Shown: positions 43,577-54,634 of the stretch, piece after piece | Numbering within the stretch: the stretch's first letter is position 1 | How the letters are laid out: each line of letters starts with the position of its first letter | From: Lineus longissimus | Taxonomy: Eukaryota; Nemertea; Pilidiophora; Heteronemertea; Lineidae | Direction: 5' to 3' | Assembly (NCBI RefSeq): GCF_910592395.1 | Contig: NC_088308.1 | Span: 11,983,001-12,047,000 of the forward strand | Length of the DNA: 64,000 nucleotides | Notes under the pieces: model-generated | What the model saw: only the letters and a program-made list of their open reading frames with translations | Databases searched by the model: none | What the model was told of the DNA's origin: nothing | Made by a program: the position numbers and the translations under genes

Positions 43577-45793
43577 ATGGACATTTTGGGTTACGAAATC
43601 CAGGATTGGGAATTCCAGATTCCGTTTGATCCGCAGAGAGCAGTAGCATCCAAGCATCTGTCGCCGCAGTGGACAACTCTGGATGGGCGTGAACCTCGGC
43701 TTTCCACCCACCAATGCCCGGATTTTGAAAGCGTTATAAATGACGGTGTATGTTTTGATTTGAACGAGCTGCCACTACGAAACCCTGATCATTTTGTAGC
43801 AGGTCAAGTTCATCAAAATTTAGATCAATGGCGGGAAGTCATTGGCCATGTTTCTGATACTTGTCCTGTTTCTAGCCAAGTATTATCATGGCTAACAGAC
43901 GGTGTTAATGTGGATGATTTTTTCAGGCCATTTAAGGGCAACTTTAAAGGTGAATCGTTTGACTCGGATACCCCGCCTTCTCGATACTACCCGAATTCCA
44001 ACAGTTGTCAGCAGTTTGGGGAGTTTATAGCCTCGGAGCTTCAGCAGCGTGTTAAAACGGGGGCAATGGAATTAGTTGGTCGGGTGGGCGAGTGTCAATT
44101 ACCATCCATCATCATGTCGCTTACTGTCGAGCCTACAAAACCACGGCTTTGCATAGACAACCGATACTTAAATTTATGGATTAAGGATTCTCCGTTTCAA
44201 TTGGAAACGCTTAAACATGTTTATAGGCTAGTTGATGAAAATGCGAGAATGGTCTCAACGGATGAGAAATCCGGGTATGATCATGTTCTCCTGTCCCCTT
44301 CCAGTTCATCTTACTTTGGCGTACAGTTTGGGGGTTGGGTTTTCCGCTGTAGATCTTTGCCGTTCGGGTGGAAGTCTTCCGCTTATATCTATCAAATGGT
44401 TGGGATGGTTGCAACAACGTATTTGCGCACATTTGGCATTCGCAATGCTCAGTATATCGATGATAGATTAGCCGTAGAGGCAGTGTTCTCTACTTCTAGC
44501 GTAAAGCATCTTCCAATAGAGGTAATTGCTTATGCTTTGTTGCAGCTATTAACGAGATTGGGTTACACATTTGCAATTCACAAGTGTAAGCTCGACTTTG
44601 GGACGTATCTCAAATATTTGGGGTTTATGGTTGATTCAGCTAGATTAGCTTTTATTCTCCCGGACTATAAGAAAGTTAGCTTTGGGGCTTTGCGTGATTA
44701 TATCCTGTCGTGCCAGCAGATCAATATCAAAACGTTGCAAAGATTTTCAGGCAAATGTGTGTCAATGTTGTTGGCAGTTCCAGCAGCTGCTCTCTACACT
44801 AGAGAAGTAAATGCGGCAATATCAATGGGCCTAAAAAATAGTAGGGATGTTCAAGTTTCTGGCAAGTTACGCGCTGAAATAGAACATTGGAGATTTTTAG
44901 ATTCGTGGGGTGGTTGTTTGAAGTGGCGTCGGGAGTCACATAAGCAGATTGTTCTCGCAACAGATGCATCGCTTTTCAAATACGGGGCGGTGGTCACAGA
45001 GGGTGAGCATGCGGGTTTGAGCTTTTCTGATTTCTGGGACAAGGATGATAAGCGGCCAATAATTTTAAAAGAAGCTGATGCTTTGTTAAAATCGTTGCAA
45101 TCCATGCAGCCTGATTTGGTTGGCAAAAGAGTGGATATCTTGACGGATAATAAGCCGCTCATCTTTGCATGGAAAAACCAAGGTTCAAAATCTTCTCCTT
45201 TGAATGATTTGTTGAAGCTCATATTTCAATTCGTCTTTCAAAATAGTATAGATTTGAGGCTTTTCTATGTGCCATCTAAGCTCAACCCTGCAGATGCTCC
45301 ATCTAGATCACTAAGTTCCGATGACATTACGCTCGCAGACGAGGTTTGGACCATTGTCCAAAAGGCATTTGGCCCGCACTCTGTTGATCTCATGGCGCTG
45401 GATTCCAACGCCATGTTGGATAATAATCGGTTGTCTCTGCGACATTTTACTCCTTCACCTTCGCCATTTTCATCTGGCATCAATGTTTTTGCTCAGAATG
45501 TGGCAAAGGAGGGCAACCCGTACGTTTTTCCACCAGATAATCTTGTATTATCTCTTTTGTCGTTCTTAGCTCAGCAAACAGTGTCTGCTTTGACTATGAT
45601 TGTTTTGTTAACGCCGGAGGCTTCCATTGCTTTGCCAATCCTCCGTGCATACTCTATCTCTAAGATATGCTTGGGTCAAAAAGGTCAAAAAAGAGTTATT
45701 AAGATTCCTTCAAAGCTGGGATATAAGCTTGATGGTGATGGTTTAAAATACCCTTTAATTGCCTATAGGCTTTCTTTTAAAAAGGGTAATTAA
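43577..45793 (+). CDS. Ngaro-like reverse transcriptase-RNase H
   Basis: 738 codons, intact. The RT domain (residues ~165-345) includes KPRLCIDNRYLN, the FGVQFGGWVFRCRSLPFGWK fingers/palm block and the catalytic YIDD box in NAQYIDDRLAV. RNase H follows: IVLATDASLFKYGAVV, ILKEADALLKSLQ, VDILTDNKPLIFAW and VPSKLNPADAPSR. After it comes an extension (SVDLMALDSNAMLDNNRLSL) typical of the DIRS/Ngaro group. There is no integrase or protease. The ATG lies just after an acceptor-like ctttgttttag. It copies the element's RNA into DNA. Confidence 0.92.
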   Translation: MDILGYEIQDWEFQIPFDPQRAVASKHLSPQWTTLDGREPRLSTHQCPDFESVINDGVCFDLNELPLRNPDHFVAGQVHQNLDQWREVIGHVSDTCPVSSQVLSWLTDGVNVDDFFRPFKGNFKGESFDSDTPPSRYYPNSNSCQQFGEFIASELQQRVKTGAMELVGRVGECQLPSIIMSLTVEPTKPRLCIDNRYLNLWIKDSPFQLETLKHVYRLVDENARMVSTDEKSGYDHVLLSPSSSSYFGVQFGGWVFRCRSLPFGWKSSAYIYQMVGMVATTYLRTFGIRNAQYIDDRLAVEAVFSTSSVKHLPIEVIAYALLQLLTRLGYTFAIHKCKLDFGTYLKYLGFMVDSARLAFILPDYKKVSFGALRDYILSCQQINIKTLQRFSGKCVSMLLAVPAAALYTREVNAAISMGLKNSRDVQVSGKLRAEIEHWRFLDSWGGCLKWRRESHKQIVLATDASLFKYGAVVTEGEHAGLSFSDFWDKDDKRPIILKEADALLKSLQSMQPDLVGKRVDILTDNKPLIFAWKNQGSKSSPLNDLLKLIFQFVFQNSIDLRLFYVPSKLNPADAPSRSLSSDDITLADEVWTIVQKAFGPHSVDLMALDSNAMLDNNRLSLRHFTPSPSPFSSGINVFAQNVAKEGNPYVFPPDNLVLSLLSFLAQQTVSALTMIVLLTPEASIALPILRAYSISKICLGQKGQKRVIKIPSKLGYKLDGDGLKYPLIAYRLSFKKGN

Positions 45794-45801
45794 TTTTTCA
45801 G

Positions 45802-47018
45802 ATGGCGAGTCGGCGGCGTCTTTTGTCGGGCATCGATTTGCAGGGCATAAACAATCGTTTGGATATCTTGGATGAGCGACACTTGAACTCCGAAATGGTT
45901 AAAAAGAAAACGAGTGAGCAGCTTAGTTTGGAGCATTTTTTCTCATTGTTGCCTTTTCATGTCAATATTCAGTCTTGTACTCCTCAACATCTAAGGCGGT
46001 ATTTGGTTTGGAGGGATGTGGATGGCAAAACAAAAGTTCATGATGTAAAGTGTCTGTTTTTGGGAGACAAATCGTTATCAACATGTCTTTGCCCGACAAG
46101 ATTAGCCCATGGTACTCTTATAACCATTGTTCAAAGATTATCAAAAATATTTGAGGAAGAAGGCAGGGGGAAGGAATGGTGTACGAAATCGGAAACCGGA
46201 AATCCCGCAAAATCAAATGTCATAAAGCTGTACTTGAAGCAAATTTCGGAAGAGCAGGCTAAGGCCCAGATAGTTCCAAAACAGGCCAAGCCGTTATTTC
46301 TCTCTAAATTGGAGAAAATCTCTTCTTACATAGATAACCAGTTGTCTAGGCCAGATATCACTTTGCGTCAGCGTTTCGTTTTGTTTCGAGACCAGGCGTT
46401 CTTTAAGTTACAATTTTTTGCGGGTGACAGGGTTTCCGATTTATCGGGCGCTCCTAGTCAATCGGTTAGATATCTTGCTGATAACACTGGCATGGCTGTT
46501 TCGCATACATATACGAAAGTCATAAGAGGAGATGGGAGGTGTAACACCTTTGTTATCAAGAGATGTGATAACGCGGCTCTATGCCCCGTAAGCGCACTGG
46601 AGCGCTACTCAGCTTGGGCCAAAAGCGCTGGGGTAGATCTTTCGCTAGGTTACCTCTTTAGGCTGGTAAGTGACTCGGGTAAGGTATTAGATCAATGTGT
46701 CTCATATGCAGTGATGTATTCCCGCTTGTTGGAGTATTTGACGACGCTCAATATCTACGAGGGGGAGACACCTCATAGTCTCAGGTCGGGTTGTGCCATA
46801 ACGTAAAGTTGTCCGGGGCGGCTGACTCCAATTCCCAGACTATGAGGCATGTTGGTTGGTTCAAAGAATCTTCATGCAGTTATTACAGTCGTGAGGATTC
46901 TTTGAAAGAGCCGGCGCAGTTGGCTCAGAGGTTAGCTTCGTCACCAGCTTTGTCGGGAAAGATTGAATCTGATTACCAACGCTATGCAACATTTAACACT
47001 TTGAATCATGCAATCTAG
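45802..47018 (+). CDS. Ngaro-like tyrosine recombinase, one frameshift
   Basis: Starts at ATG 45802, eight bases after the RT stop and directly behind an acceptor-like aatttttcag. The core has FRDQAFFKLQFFAGDRVSDL (first catalytic Arg region) and PHSLRSGCAI (H-x-x-R) up to a TAA at 46804-46806. In the next frame it continues with MRHVGWFKESSCSYYSRED (His/Trp box and nucleophilic Tyr), ending at 47018. A one-base loss at about 46803 explains the break. The recombinase integrates a circular DNA intermediate by a crossover, so no target duplication is made. Confidence 0.88.
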
Positions 47019-47340
47019 GTGTCGTTTTGTTAATGTATTGGTCTTGGTTCTGATAATCCATTTCTGTCGAGTGTGTCCATAATTGTATCACTTTTAAGGT
47101 AGCGTTTGTAATTGATAAACTCTTGTCAAATGGGTTGAAGGTTTATATTTTCTGTAATTAAAGCGGATATTATAAAAGTTTCTTCTTCAGTCTATGTAAG
47201 TTGTCGTTCCTGCCATCCCATGATACCATGAGCTTTGCCTGTGGACATCCATTTGCTGTTCATGGTTTTGGGTGTTGTGGGGTGATGGGGTATTGGGGGA
47301 AAAAGCTGGAATGGTGATATGGAATGTTTTCGGGAATCCA

Positions 47341-47412
47341 TATCAGGTTGATATTCAGGTTTTCCTCCCAATACTTTCAGCGAGATAATGGAAGACACTT
47401 AGGATGTGTTCA
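47341..47412 (+). repeat. Split direct repeat B1 of Ngaro-like element
   Basis: Starts tatcaggttgatattcagg and ends ggatgtgttca; matches 47689-47760 and abuts A2. Confidence 0.92.
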
Positions 47413-47493
47413 CACCATAAGCGTCTTCTATTGTCGAGCGTAGTATAAATTGAGCTCCCGGGCCAAGGAGAGACCACTTCGTATTTCGCTTTC
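47413..47493 (+). repeat. Split direct repeat A2 of Ngaro-like element
   Basis: Second copy of A1, directly following B1. Confidence 0.92.
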
Positions 47494-47688
47494 TAGGATC
47501 TCTGGGCAGAAGCTTTTGCCCCGTATTCTACGGGGATTGAGCGTATGGCCGTTGGGTGCCATGTTGGTCGCCTCGGCCCCAATTTTATTAGCTTACGTTG
47601 TCTTTTGGAACTTTGGGCTGTGGGGATCGGAGGATCCTTTTGCCCACCCCACCCCCCCTTTGCGGTCTTTTATTTTCTCGCCCCTGAG

Positions 47689-47760
47689 TATCAGGTTGAT
47701 ATTCAGGTTTTCCTCCCAATACTTTCAGCGAGATAATGGAAGACACTTAGGATGTGTTCA
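47689..47760 (+). repeat. Split direct repeat B2 of Ngaro-like element
   Basis: Second copy of B1; its last base marks the 3' end of the element, after which the Helitron helicase frame resumes. Confidence 0.92.
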
Positions 47761-47899
47761 GAGCACACCCGTCTTCTCGCATGGAATGTTATACGTTGCC
47801 ATGTCAAGAGTTGGCAAGGCCAAGAACTTGGTCATCAACACCCCCAACACCCAAACCAGAAACGTCGTCTACCCAGAGGTTCTTCAGCACCAACAATAA
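47761..47899 (+). pseudogene. Helitron helicase C-terminal part, downstream half
   Basis: STPVFSHGMLYVAMSRVGKA is the last conserved helicase motif of Helitrons (PVFSHGQLYVALSRV type). It directly continues the motif interrupted at 41433 and ends with a stop at 47899. Together with 41074-41433 it shows that the Ngaro-like element landed between GID and STPVFSHG. Confidence 0.88.
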
Positions 47900-48140
47900 C
47901 ATCCATAACAATCGGTCACCAATATAATTCCGCCTCCTCCTCAACCAAATGCCTTCACTTCCTCTTCATCAAACAAGAGTGCCTTTAGGCAGTTTCATTA
48001 TGTACTGTCATAGCAACATATTCAAATGGTATTATTGTAATTTTTTTGCATTTGTGCTATGTATTGTATATATTTTCTGTTTCTGTAAATAAATTTCATT
48101 TCATTTCATTTCAATTCTGTTCCATTTCATTTCAACAACA

Positions 48141-48165
48141 TACCCACGACTGGGTACTTTGCTAG
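48141..48165 (+). other. Helitron 3' terminus: hairpin plus CTAG
   Basis: TACCCAcgacTGGGTA is a six-base stem with a four-base loop. Six bases later comes CTAG (48162-48165) followed by T. Hairpin plus CTRR, inserted before T, is the standard Helitron 3' end. The upstream 3' UTR has tttcatttcatttcattt repeats and a gtaaataaatttc polyadenylation-like sequence at about 48085. Confidence 0.85.
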
Positions 48166-48696
48166 TATAATATATGGAAAAATGAGGAACAAGAAACATT
48201 GGAATAAGAAGAATTGAAATAAAGGAGGGGGTATGCAGGATTTTATGGCAGGCAATAACGCCGAATTTCAATACAGAGTTTAAAAGTACAGAACAAAATG
48301 GTTCCAGGGGAATTTCAGTTCAATAAGGTCCTTCTTATTCCAATCAGCCAAAAAAAGAAGGGGAGGAGGTAATATGTTATGGTTAAATCGATATTTTGGA
48401 CAATAATTATAGAGACTGCTACTATGATATAAGGACACTAACAATATATATGACTGTATATTCGGACAGGGATGCGAAAGGGGTGCGAAAGGGGATAGGA
48501 TGAGAGGAGATTGTCAGTCGTGCGAAAGGAATAAGCCAAGAAGAAAAGGAAACGAGCAATATTGTGGCATAGTAAGAATAATCACTAGGATAACTATGAG
48601 ACAAGACTTTGAAACTATATATCTAATACATTTAACCGAACATTGTGAATAGCAGATTAAGGAGACAGTCAGTCATAATTATTTGGAATCAACGTG
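48166..48696. other. Gene-free stretch
   Basis: AT- and purine-rich; no coding region or element ends seen. Confidence 0.4.
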
Positions 48697-48912
48697 GCCA
48701 GTCCAGGTAGTCCAGTGTCAAGGTGTAGTACACTCATTCCCACCCCACAAAACCACTGTTCTGGGGACAATTCATAGACATCTTCGCACTTTTCAACTAC
48801 CCAAGGGAGAAAGTTGACAAATTCATACAGGACATAACTCGAAACATCCCACCATTGAATTTCAGGATTTATCCACAGGTAGTCCAGTGTCAAGGCGTAG
48901 TACACTCATTGA
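48697..48912. repeat. Local duplication of tagtccagtgtcaaggtgta
   Basis: About 35 bases at 48700-48737 recur at 48879-48912 with one or two changes. The frame between them on the minus strand reads protein-like (QWWDVSSYVLYEFVNFLPWV) but belongs to no family I know. 48913-49539 holds no recognisable gene. Confidence 0.6.
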
Positions 48913-49539
48913 TTACTCGCCAGTCATGATTGATGGTTCATAAGAGTAGTTGTGTAATGCAAATATTCCGTTCGATGCGAGGCATCAAGCAATTGTGCCC
49001 ATAGATCATACCATTGCCAAGTTACTTGTTCAAGACGCTCACAGAAGATCATTCTGGTCCACACTATAGCTCAAGTCTGTCAGGCGAAACCCTGCCAAAA
49101 CCCATAGTGACAAAGGTATGAATTTTGACGGTGCAAATCACATAGTGAAGTAGGCTATCAAAATTCGGAATGATAGTGCACAAGTGCAAAATTTGTTGGC
49201 TAAGAAGTCTATCCTCTGGTTTTTTAACCCTCTGAGGGCACCCCACAGGGCGGTGCTTGGGAGCGCCTGTTTTAGTCCATGTAGAAATTGATATATGCAT
49301 TTACGTATATGCTGTGTGTGAAATTTCCAATCTTATTCTTAAATGTATTTTGATTCGCCTTTTTTCCCCATCGCTCTAGTTAATTATTTAAAGCAGGCCT
49401 GTACATTATAGAAAATGATGAGGATTAACATTACATTTCCCAAAGCAACCTCCTTGACTAAGAAAAGAAATTACAGGCCCAACAGCCAGGACCCACTCTC
49501 ATGCATGATAATGTACCTTCCATGTCATTTTTGCTTTTT

Positions 49540-49735
49540 AGTTCACGGCGAGCTGAATTTGAGTCAACTGAATTTTTAGTCAGCGGCATTATTTGATCTA
49601 TTTGATCCTGATTCGCCCAATTCCCAAATACGCAAGTGTCTAGATCTTATTGTAAATGCCAAAATGCGTCCCTGGATGGATGGACAGATGGAAGGAAGGA
49701 AGAACAGACACCACTTGAATATATATTTGACAAGC
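49540..49735 (+). repeat. Truncated copy of the hairpin-ended repeat family
   Basis: gcgtccctggatggatggac...acaccacttgaatatatatttgacaag resembles the 3' parts of the copies at 34838-34910 and 37230-37300. It stops before the hairpin. 49736-50699 shows no gene. Confidence 0.5.
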
Positions 49736-50699
49736 AAAAACAGGATCAGGATGAGGTTATTACCCTTATGTGAAATGAAACGGCCAGGGGCCATTGTGCT
49801 CACTGTATAGATATTTGGTGCTATAGAATTCATCCAGGTTAAGAAACATTGTACATGTATAGTATATAGGTCAAACCAAAGTCGGTATGACATGTGATGT
49901 ATCGTTGCTTGGAGTAATTACCATACGAATATCATCAACTAGAGCCTGGCGGCTATGATAGCTTCGCTTGGTGGACAGTTACAGTAAGTGTCAGACATGT
50001 CAATCAGATTGCTTGCTACAAACTTATTTAATTCACGTCCTGATTTGACTTCATTATCAGGTTGCGGTTCTTTGATACATAATACCATACGCAACAAGTG
50101 CATTGTCTCAGGTCAGCTTGGTCTGCTCACGTGTTCGCCGAACATGCATAAATTATTTATTCATGCACGCAAACACCGCATGTTTTTTAGGGAATACCTC
50201 GAATGACGTCATGTATTTTAAAATTTAGCGCCCTAAAAGTAAAGATCGAGGGCTTTTCGGTGATAAGCGGGTGAACCACCAATGCACTTTTCCGGCATCC
50301 GCCATTTTTTCTCGATTTCATTTTTCGCTCGGGATTTTCTTACCACATTGGACAGGTTAGGATAATCGATTCGAGACTTTTGAACTGCATATTAGAAGTA
50401 TTTAACTCTGTAATCATTAAGTTTTAGCTTACGCAGGATCAAGCACTATATATCCGTGCGCATGAACAAATTTTATTTCAGGTTTGTACGTTGGTAGAGA
50501 AAAAGATACTACGCGTCATCTATGTTAATGCAGCTATATGTAAACTCCGTCTTTGGGGTGATCAAGTTATCCTTCATGATTTTCGGCGTACTACTTTCCT
50601 AATGGTTTCAAAGATAGAAAGACTGTATGCGATAAGCTTCGCTGGCAATTACAAATTACTAGCGAAGCTAAAAACACATCACTGCACTTTTTACCTATT

Positions 50700-51680
50700 T
50701 TAGTTTTGGCCTCCTGGTGGCCAAGTTGAGTACCAGATCAGATCGAAATTCGGTGTCCGAGGTTACATGACGTAGGGAGTCATGTGTACAACATTTCAAG
50801 TTCATAGCTTTAGTGGTTAAGAAACGTTCCATAGTTACAATCAAACGACCAATTTACGCCATTTGACCTCTGTGACCTTGAAAAGCAGGTCAGATCAAAA
50901 ACTCATATTATGATATGTGTTGTATCCTTGCTAGACGAACCTACCATAAAAATGTTATTGAAAACGAATCACTAATAAGCGAGATATCACACTATCTACC
51001 ATAAAATTTTTACCAAAAACTAATCAGTAATAAGCGACATATGGCACTATTCAAATATTTGGTTTTGGCCCCCTTGTGGCCAAGTTAAGAATCAGACCGG
51101 ACCGAAAATCAGTGTCACAGGTCATCTGACCTAGGGGGTCATGTGTACCAAGTTTAAAGTTCATAGCTTTAGTGGTTAAGAAACGTGCCCTATTTACACA
51201 CAAACGGCCAATTCACACAATTTGACCTCTGTGACCTTGAAAAGAACGCCACATCGACCTGATTTTTTGTCAACATGTAGAGCTACATAACAGGTGTCTA
51301 TATACCAAATTTAAAGACTATAGGAACGTGCCACTATCGGTGAAATTTTAGAGTTTGACCTCTGTGACCTTGAAAAGTAGGTCAAATGAAATACCCGTAT
51401 GATATGTGATGTATCCTTGCTAGGGGTACCCACCATAAAATTTTGATCAAAAACAAATCAGTAATAAAGGAGATATTGCACATTTTAACTTTTCGATTTT
51501 AGCCCCCTGGTGGCAAAGTCAAGAATCAGACCGGAGCAAAATTCAGTGTCAGGGTACATATGACCTTGAGCATGATGTATACAAAGTTTCAGGTTCATAG
51601 CACAAGCGGTTAAGAAACGTGCCACAGGATATAACGGACGACGACGACAACGGACACAGAGCTATCGTATAGACTCCCCT
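50700..51680 (+). repeat. Diverged tandem repeats (ggccccctggtggc ... tgacctctgtgaccttgaaaag)
   Basis: Units of about 360-440 bases start at about 50704, 51064 and 51498 with ttttggccccctggtggc, continue with gttcatagctttagtggttaagaaacgtgcc, and then tgacctctgtgaccttgaaaag. The last ends in acggacgacgac...gactcccctacggtgagccaaaaa, a hairpin-like end. Non-coding. 51681-52014 has nothing recognisable. Confidence 0.75.
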
Positions 51681-52014
51681 ACGGTGAGCCAAAAATGCAT
51701 ATTATGATATTGACATCCTCGCACAAACATTATAATGCTTCAACAAGATTTCACAAAGTTTCTCACAAATTACCCAATAACTTCTGGTACTTTTGTGGTG
51801 CGGTGAGGAGGGGGAGTACAAGACATACTTTGATTTTTTCGTAAACCAATCAATTTCCGAAGTTTGCTCTGTGGAAAACATTTTCAAGTCAACTACAGCG
51901 TAATAGTAGCATGGGGAGATATGCGGAAAACCAGTCTTTTTGGGTATTTTGTGTTCAACTTATATTAAAGAAACAAAACCTGACACTTTGATCTCTGATC
52001 TCGGCAGGTGCAGA

Positions 52015-54634
52015 TTATTGTAAAAAGTCTTGTCTGATGGCTGAGATCCTCAATATTTCATTACGTGAAGTACGATCATAGAAGAAAGCTTCCTTATCGG
52101 GTCCTTTAATAACTTCATGGTTTAGATTTGCAGCATCTAAAAGAAAAAATGGTGAACTCAAACTTTCAAGGGAGCAAAATCTGATAGGCTTTTTAAGAAG
52201 TAAATGACCACATCTTTCTTGGCCACTGTGCAGAAACTACAGTGCCAAATGTTACTTCACTGAAGCCCATTGGTGTTTTGGGGGAGGGGTCAGGACAGTG
52301 GCAAACTTTTTTTTAATGTACGATTTCCAATTAAACTTGCCTCTGTTGAAGAGACATGTGCAGAAAAAAAATAACCTGAAGATTAACCAGGAGATTTTCA
52401 TCAAAATCTATCCAGAATTGAGTGCTACAGGGCAGAAAATATCAAGTATTGAGGCACTAAGCCAATGTACATGAATATACACAAAATGACCATGGTTACT
52501 AAAAATTAGATTTCATTCGGTGTCTGAGGTTATCTGATGAAGGGGTCATGTGTACCAAGTTTAAGTTCATAGCTTTAGCGGTTTAAAGGAACGCCAAATA
52601 GTTACAATGGCCAACTTACGCAATTTGACCTATGTGACCTTGAAAAGTAGGTCAAATCGAAAACCTGTATGATATGTAGTGTACCCTTGCTAGGTGTATC
52701 TGCAGCTTTTTGCAAGGAGATTTTATCGAAAAACGAGTCACTTCTAAGAGAGAAATATCACACTTTTTAGGTTTCCACTCTTGGCCCCCTGGTGGCAAAG
52801 TCAAGAATCAGATTGTACTGAAATTTAGTGTCAGACAGAGGTCACCTGACATGGGGTCCTTTGTACAAAGTTTCAAGTTCATAGCTCTTATGAACGGTAT
52901 TAAAAAAAGAAACGTGCCACTGTTTTTGAAACTGGATACAGACGACGACGGGCACTGCGGTATTGTATAGACTCCCCTACGGTGAGCCAAAATGTCAATG
53001 TCATGTCAATAGTGCAAAATTGGTTAAAACAACCTACCCATTGCAGAAAGGAAGGCATCATACGTTCCTACATTCCTTATTGTTGATGCCAAATATGCCA
53101 CAGCACCATCAGACAAAAGGATTGACAGTATGTTGAGAAGGTTGGCGATTATACTTGGATCATAGATAACATCTGAAATTTAAGTTATAATTTTATAAAA
53201 TCCTTTTGATGGCGTTAGAAAAAAGTTTTTTTTCTGCAAGAGTACGATTTGAAAACATATCAACTACAGAAAATTTCCATTCATTCCTGGGAATTTCATC
53301 ATTCTGAAGATGACACATGACCTCAACGAACCTTTTCAATGGATAATCATTCACTAAATTGGACGTGAAATGATAATGGACATTTTTTCAGTTTCCTCTG
53401 CACAGCTCGGGAGGAAGTCCATAGCCCTAGCGTACAGTAACTACTGTGATGGAGGATTCAGACACCTTAAGTAGCACTTGAAGCGTAGGCAATTCAAGCC
53501 ATAGTATCAAGGAGAAAACAGCTATAGCGCTCAAACAGCTAACTGTTCTGAGCGGCACTCATTAAATAATACTACCATCATTTGTCATAAAACGAGACTA
53601 GTTCACATTAGTACAGATTAGTTTCTGCTAACACAAGGAAAATCAAGACAGCTTTCGGATTTGATCGCATCTCCTTGAGGTGTTTTCCTTGCTGTGTGCA
53701 AAATACCCTAATATTATTATCTGTTAAATATACTCACCAGCAGCTAGCACCACATCACACCGTAATCTATCTTTTAATACGTCTTCACAGAGGTCATTCC
53801 AGTCCAACTGCACCACATCAGCAACATTAGCTCCATGACACTGCGCTACACATTTCTTGTCAGTCCTTAGATTATTGACTTCCAAACTATCACAATGATC
53901 ACAAATATTCCGCTCCTCTTTTTCTTTACTTAATTCATCGTCACAAAAAAGTTCATTAATTTGGAGGTTTTTCTTTAGCCTTTTGAGTACCTCTTGGTGA
54001 CAGTCAGTGAAAACGTAAGAAGTTGGCTGCAAGCTCCGACAGGCGATGATGCCAGTAAATCCAAGGCCACAACCAAGTTCTATCACACTCCTACAAATAA
54101 AAGCAAAGACTGCAATAGCTGTTATGGTGAGAACAGAATGAGACCCACTCTATCTAGGCTTATCAGGAAATATTCAGAGGTAAAGGTCATTTGATACCGG
54201 TACTTAATTAAGGATGACTTAAAGTTATAAATTTGAAGGTCAAAAGGTTATATATTGGCACCAAACAACATTTACACTTTGAAAGGCAACTCAACAGTTT
54301 TTAAGCCAGGTCGGAAAATATTACAACCTGAGTCTGAAAAGTCCCCGGAGGAAGATGCTTTCAACATGTCGACATTGGTGGCTGGCTGGGGGGGGGGAGG
54401 GGGACGGGTGCTTCTCATCACAGAGACTATAGTCATTGTCTTCATTTTTATCATTCAAATTAGAAATCAAAATCAATAACCATCAAGTGTTTTGCTTTAC
54501 CTGTTATATATCAACTTGCCATTTTCAAGTAGGAATTCTGCAAGATGCATTGCTGCTTGCCAAGTCTGTAAACCTGTAGTTCCCTGTGATACCAGACTGA
54601 CCGACTCCTCAAGAGTTACCATGTCTCCACTCGG
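52015..54634 (-). CDS. EEF2KMT: Eukaryotic elongation factor 2 lysine methyltransferase (FAM86 family), C-terminal exons
   Basis: Four exons join with matching phases and GT-AG sites: 54501-54634, 53738-54090, 53038-53172 and 52015-52136. They encode about 247 residues. PSGDMVTLEESVSLVSQGTT and GLQTWQAAMHLAEFL precede the SAM-binding motif VIELGCGLGFTG. Then come SYVFTDCHQEVL, QLDWNDL, DVVLAADVIYDPSI, YLASTIRNVGTYDAFL and the end FFYDRTSRNEILRIS. The order and wording match FAM86/EEF2KMT, a cytosolic methyltransferase that trimethylates a lysine of eEF2. Between the NLQINEL and QLDW segments is a longer, Cys-rich acidic loop than in the human protein. The N-terminal exons are not found in 54635-56800. 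All exons are open, so this is probably a live host gene. Confidence 0.88.
52500..52990 (+). repeat. Second block of the ggccccctggtggc repeat, in an EEF2KMT intron
   Basis: One partial and one nearly complete unit of the family at 50700-51680, again ending gtatagactcccctacggtgagccaaaa. It lies in the intron between the last two EEF2KMT exons. Confidence 0.75.

Larger units (their letters stand above)
41434..47760 (+). mobile_element. Ngaro-like tyrosine-recombinase retrotransposon
   Basis: Split direct repeats in the order A1 (41434-41514), coding region, B1 (47341-47412), A2 (47413-47493), B2 (47689-47760). A1 equals A2, B1 equals B2, and B1 abuts A2. This A1...B1A2B2 pattern, with gag, RT-RNase H and a tyrosine recombinase but no DDE integrase, defines Ngaro/PAT-type YR retrotransposons. 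It is almost intact: one in-frame TGA in gag and one single-base shift in the recombinase. It sits inside a Helitron helicase frame. Confidence 0.92.

Noticed and set aside
41434-47760. Ty3/gypsy or BEL LTR retrotransposon
   Set aside because: No LTR pair, protease or DDE integrase; split direct repeats and a tyrosine recombinase instead.
48669-48905. Minus-strand frame with protein-like wording (QWWDVSSYVLYEFV)
   Set aside because: No recognised family, bounded by a local duplication, and no convincing splice partners.
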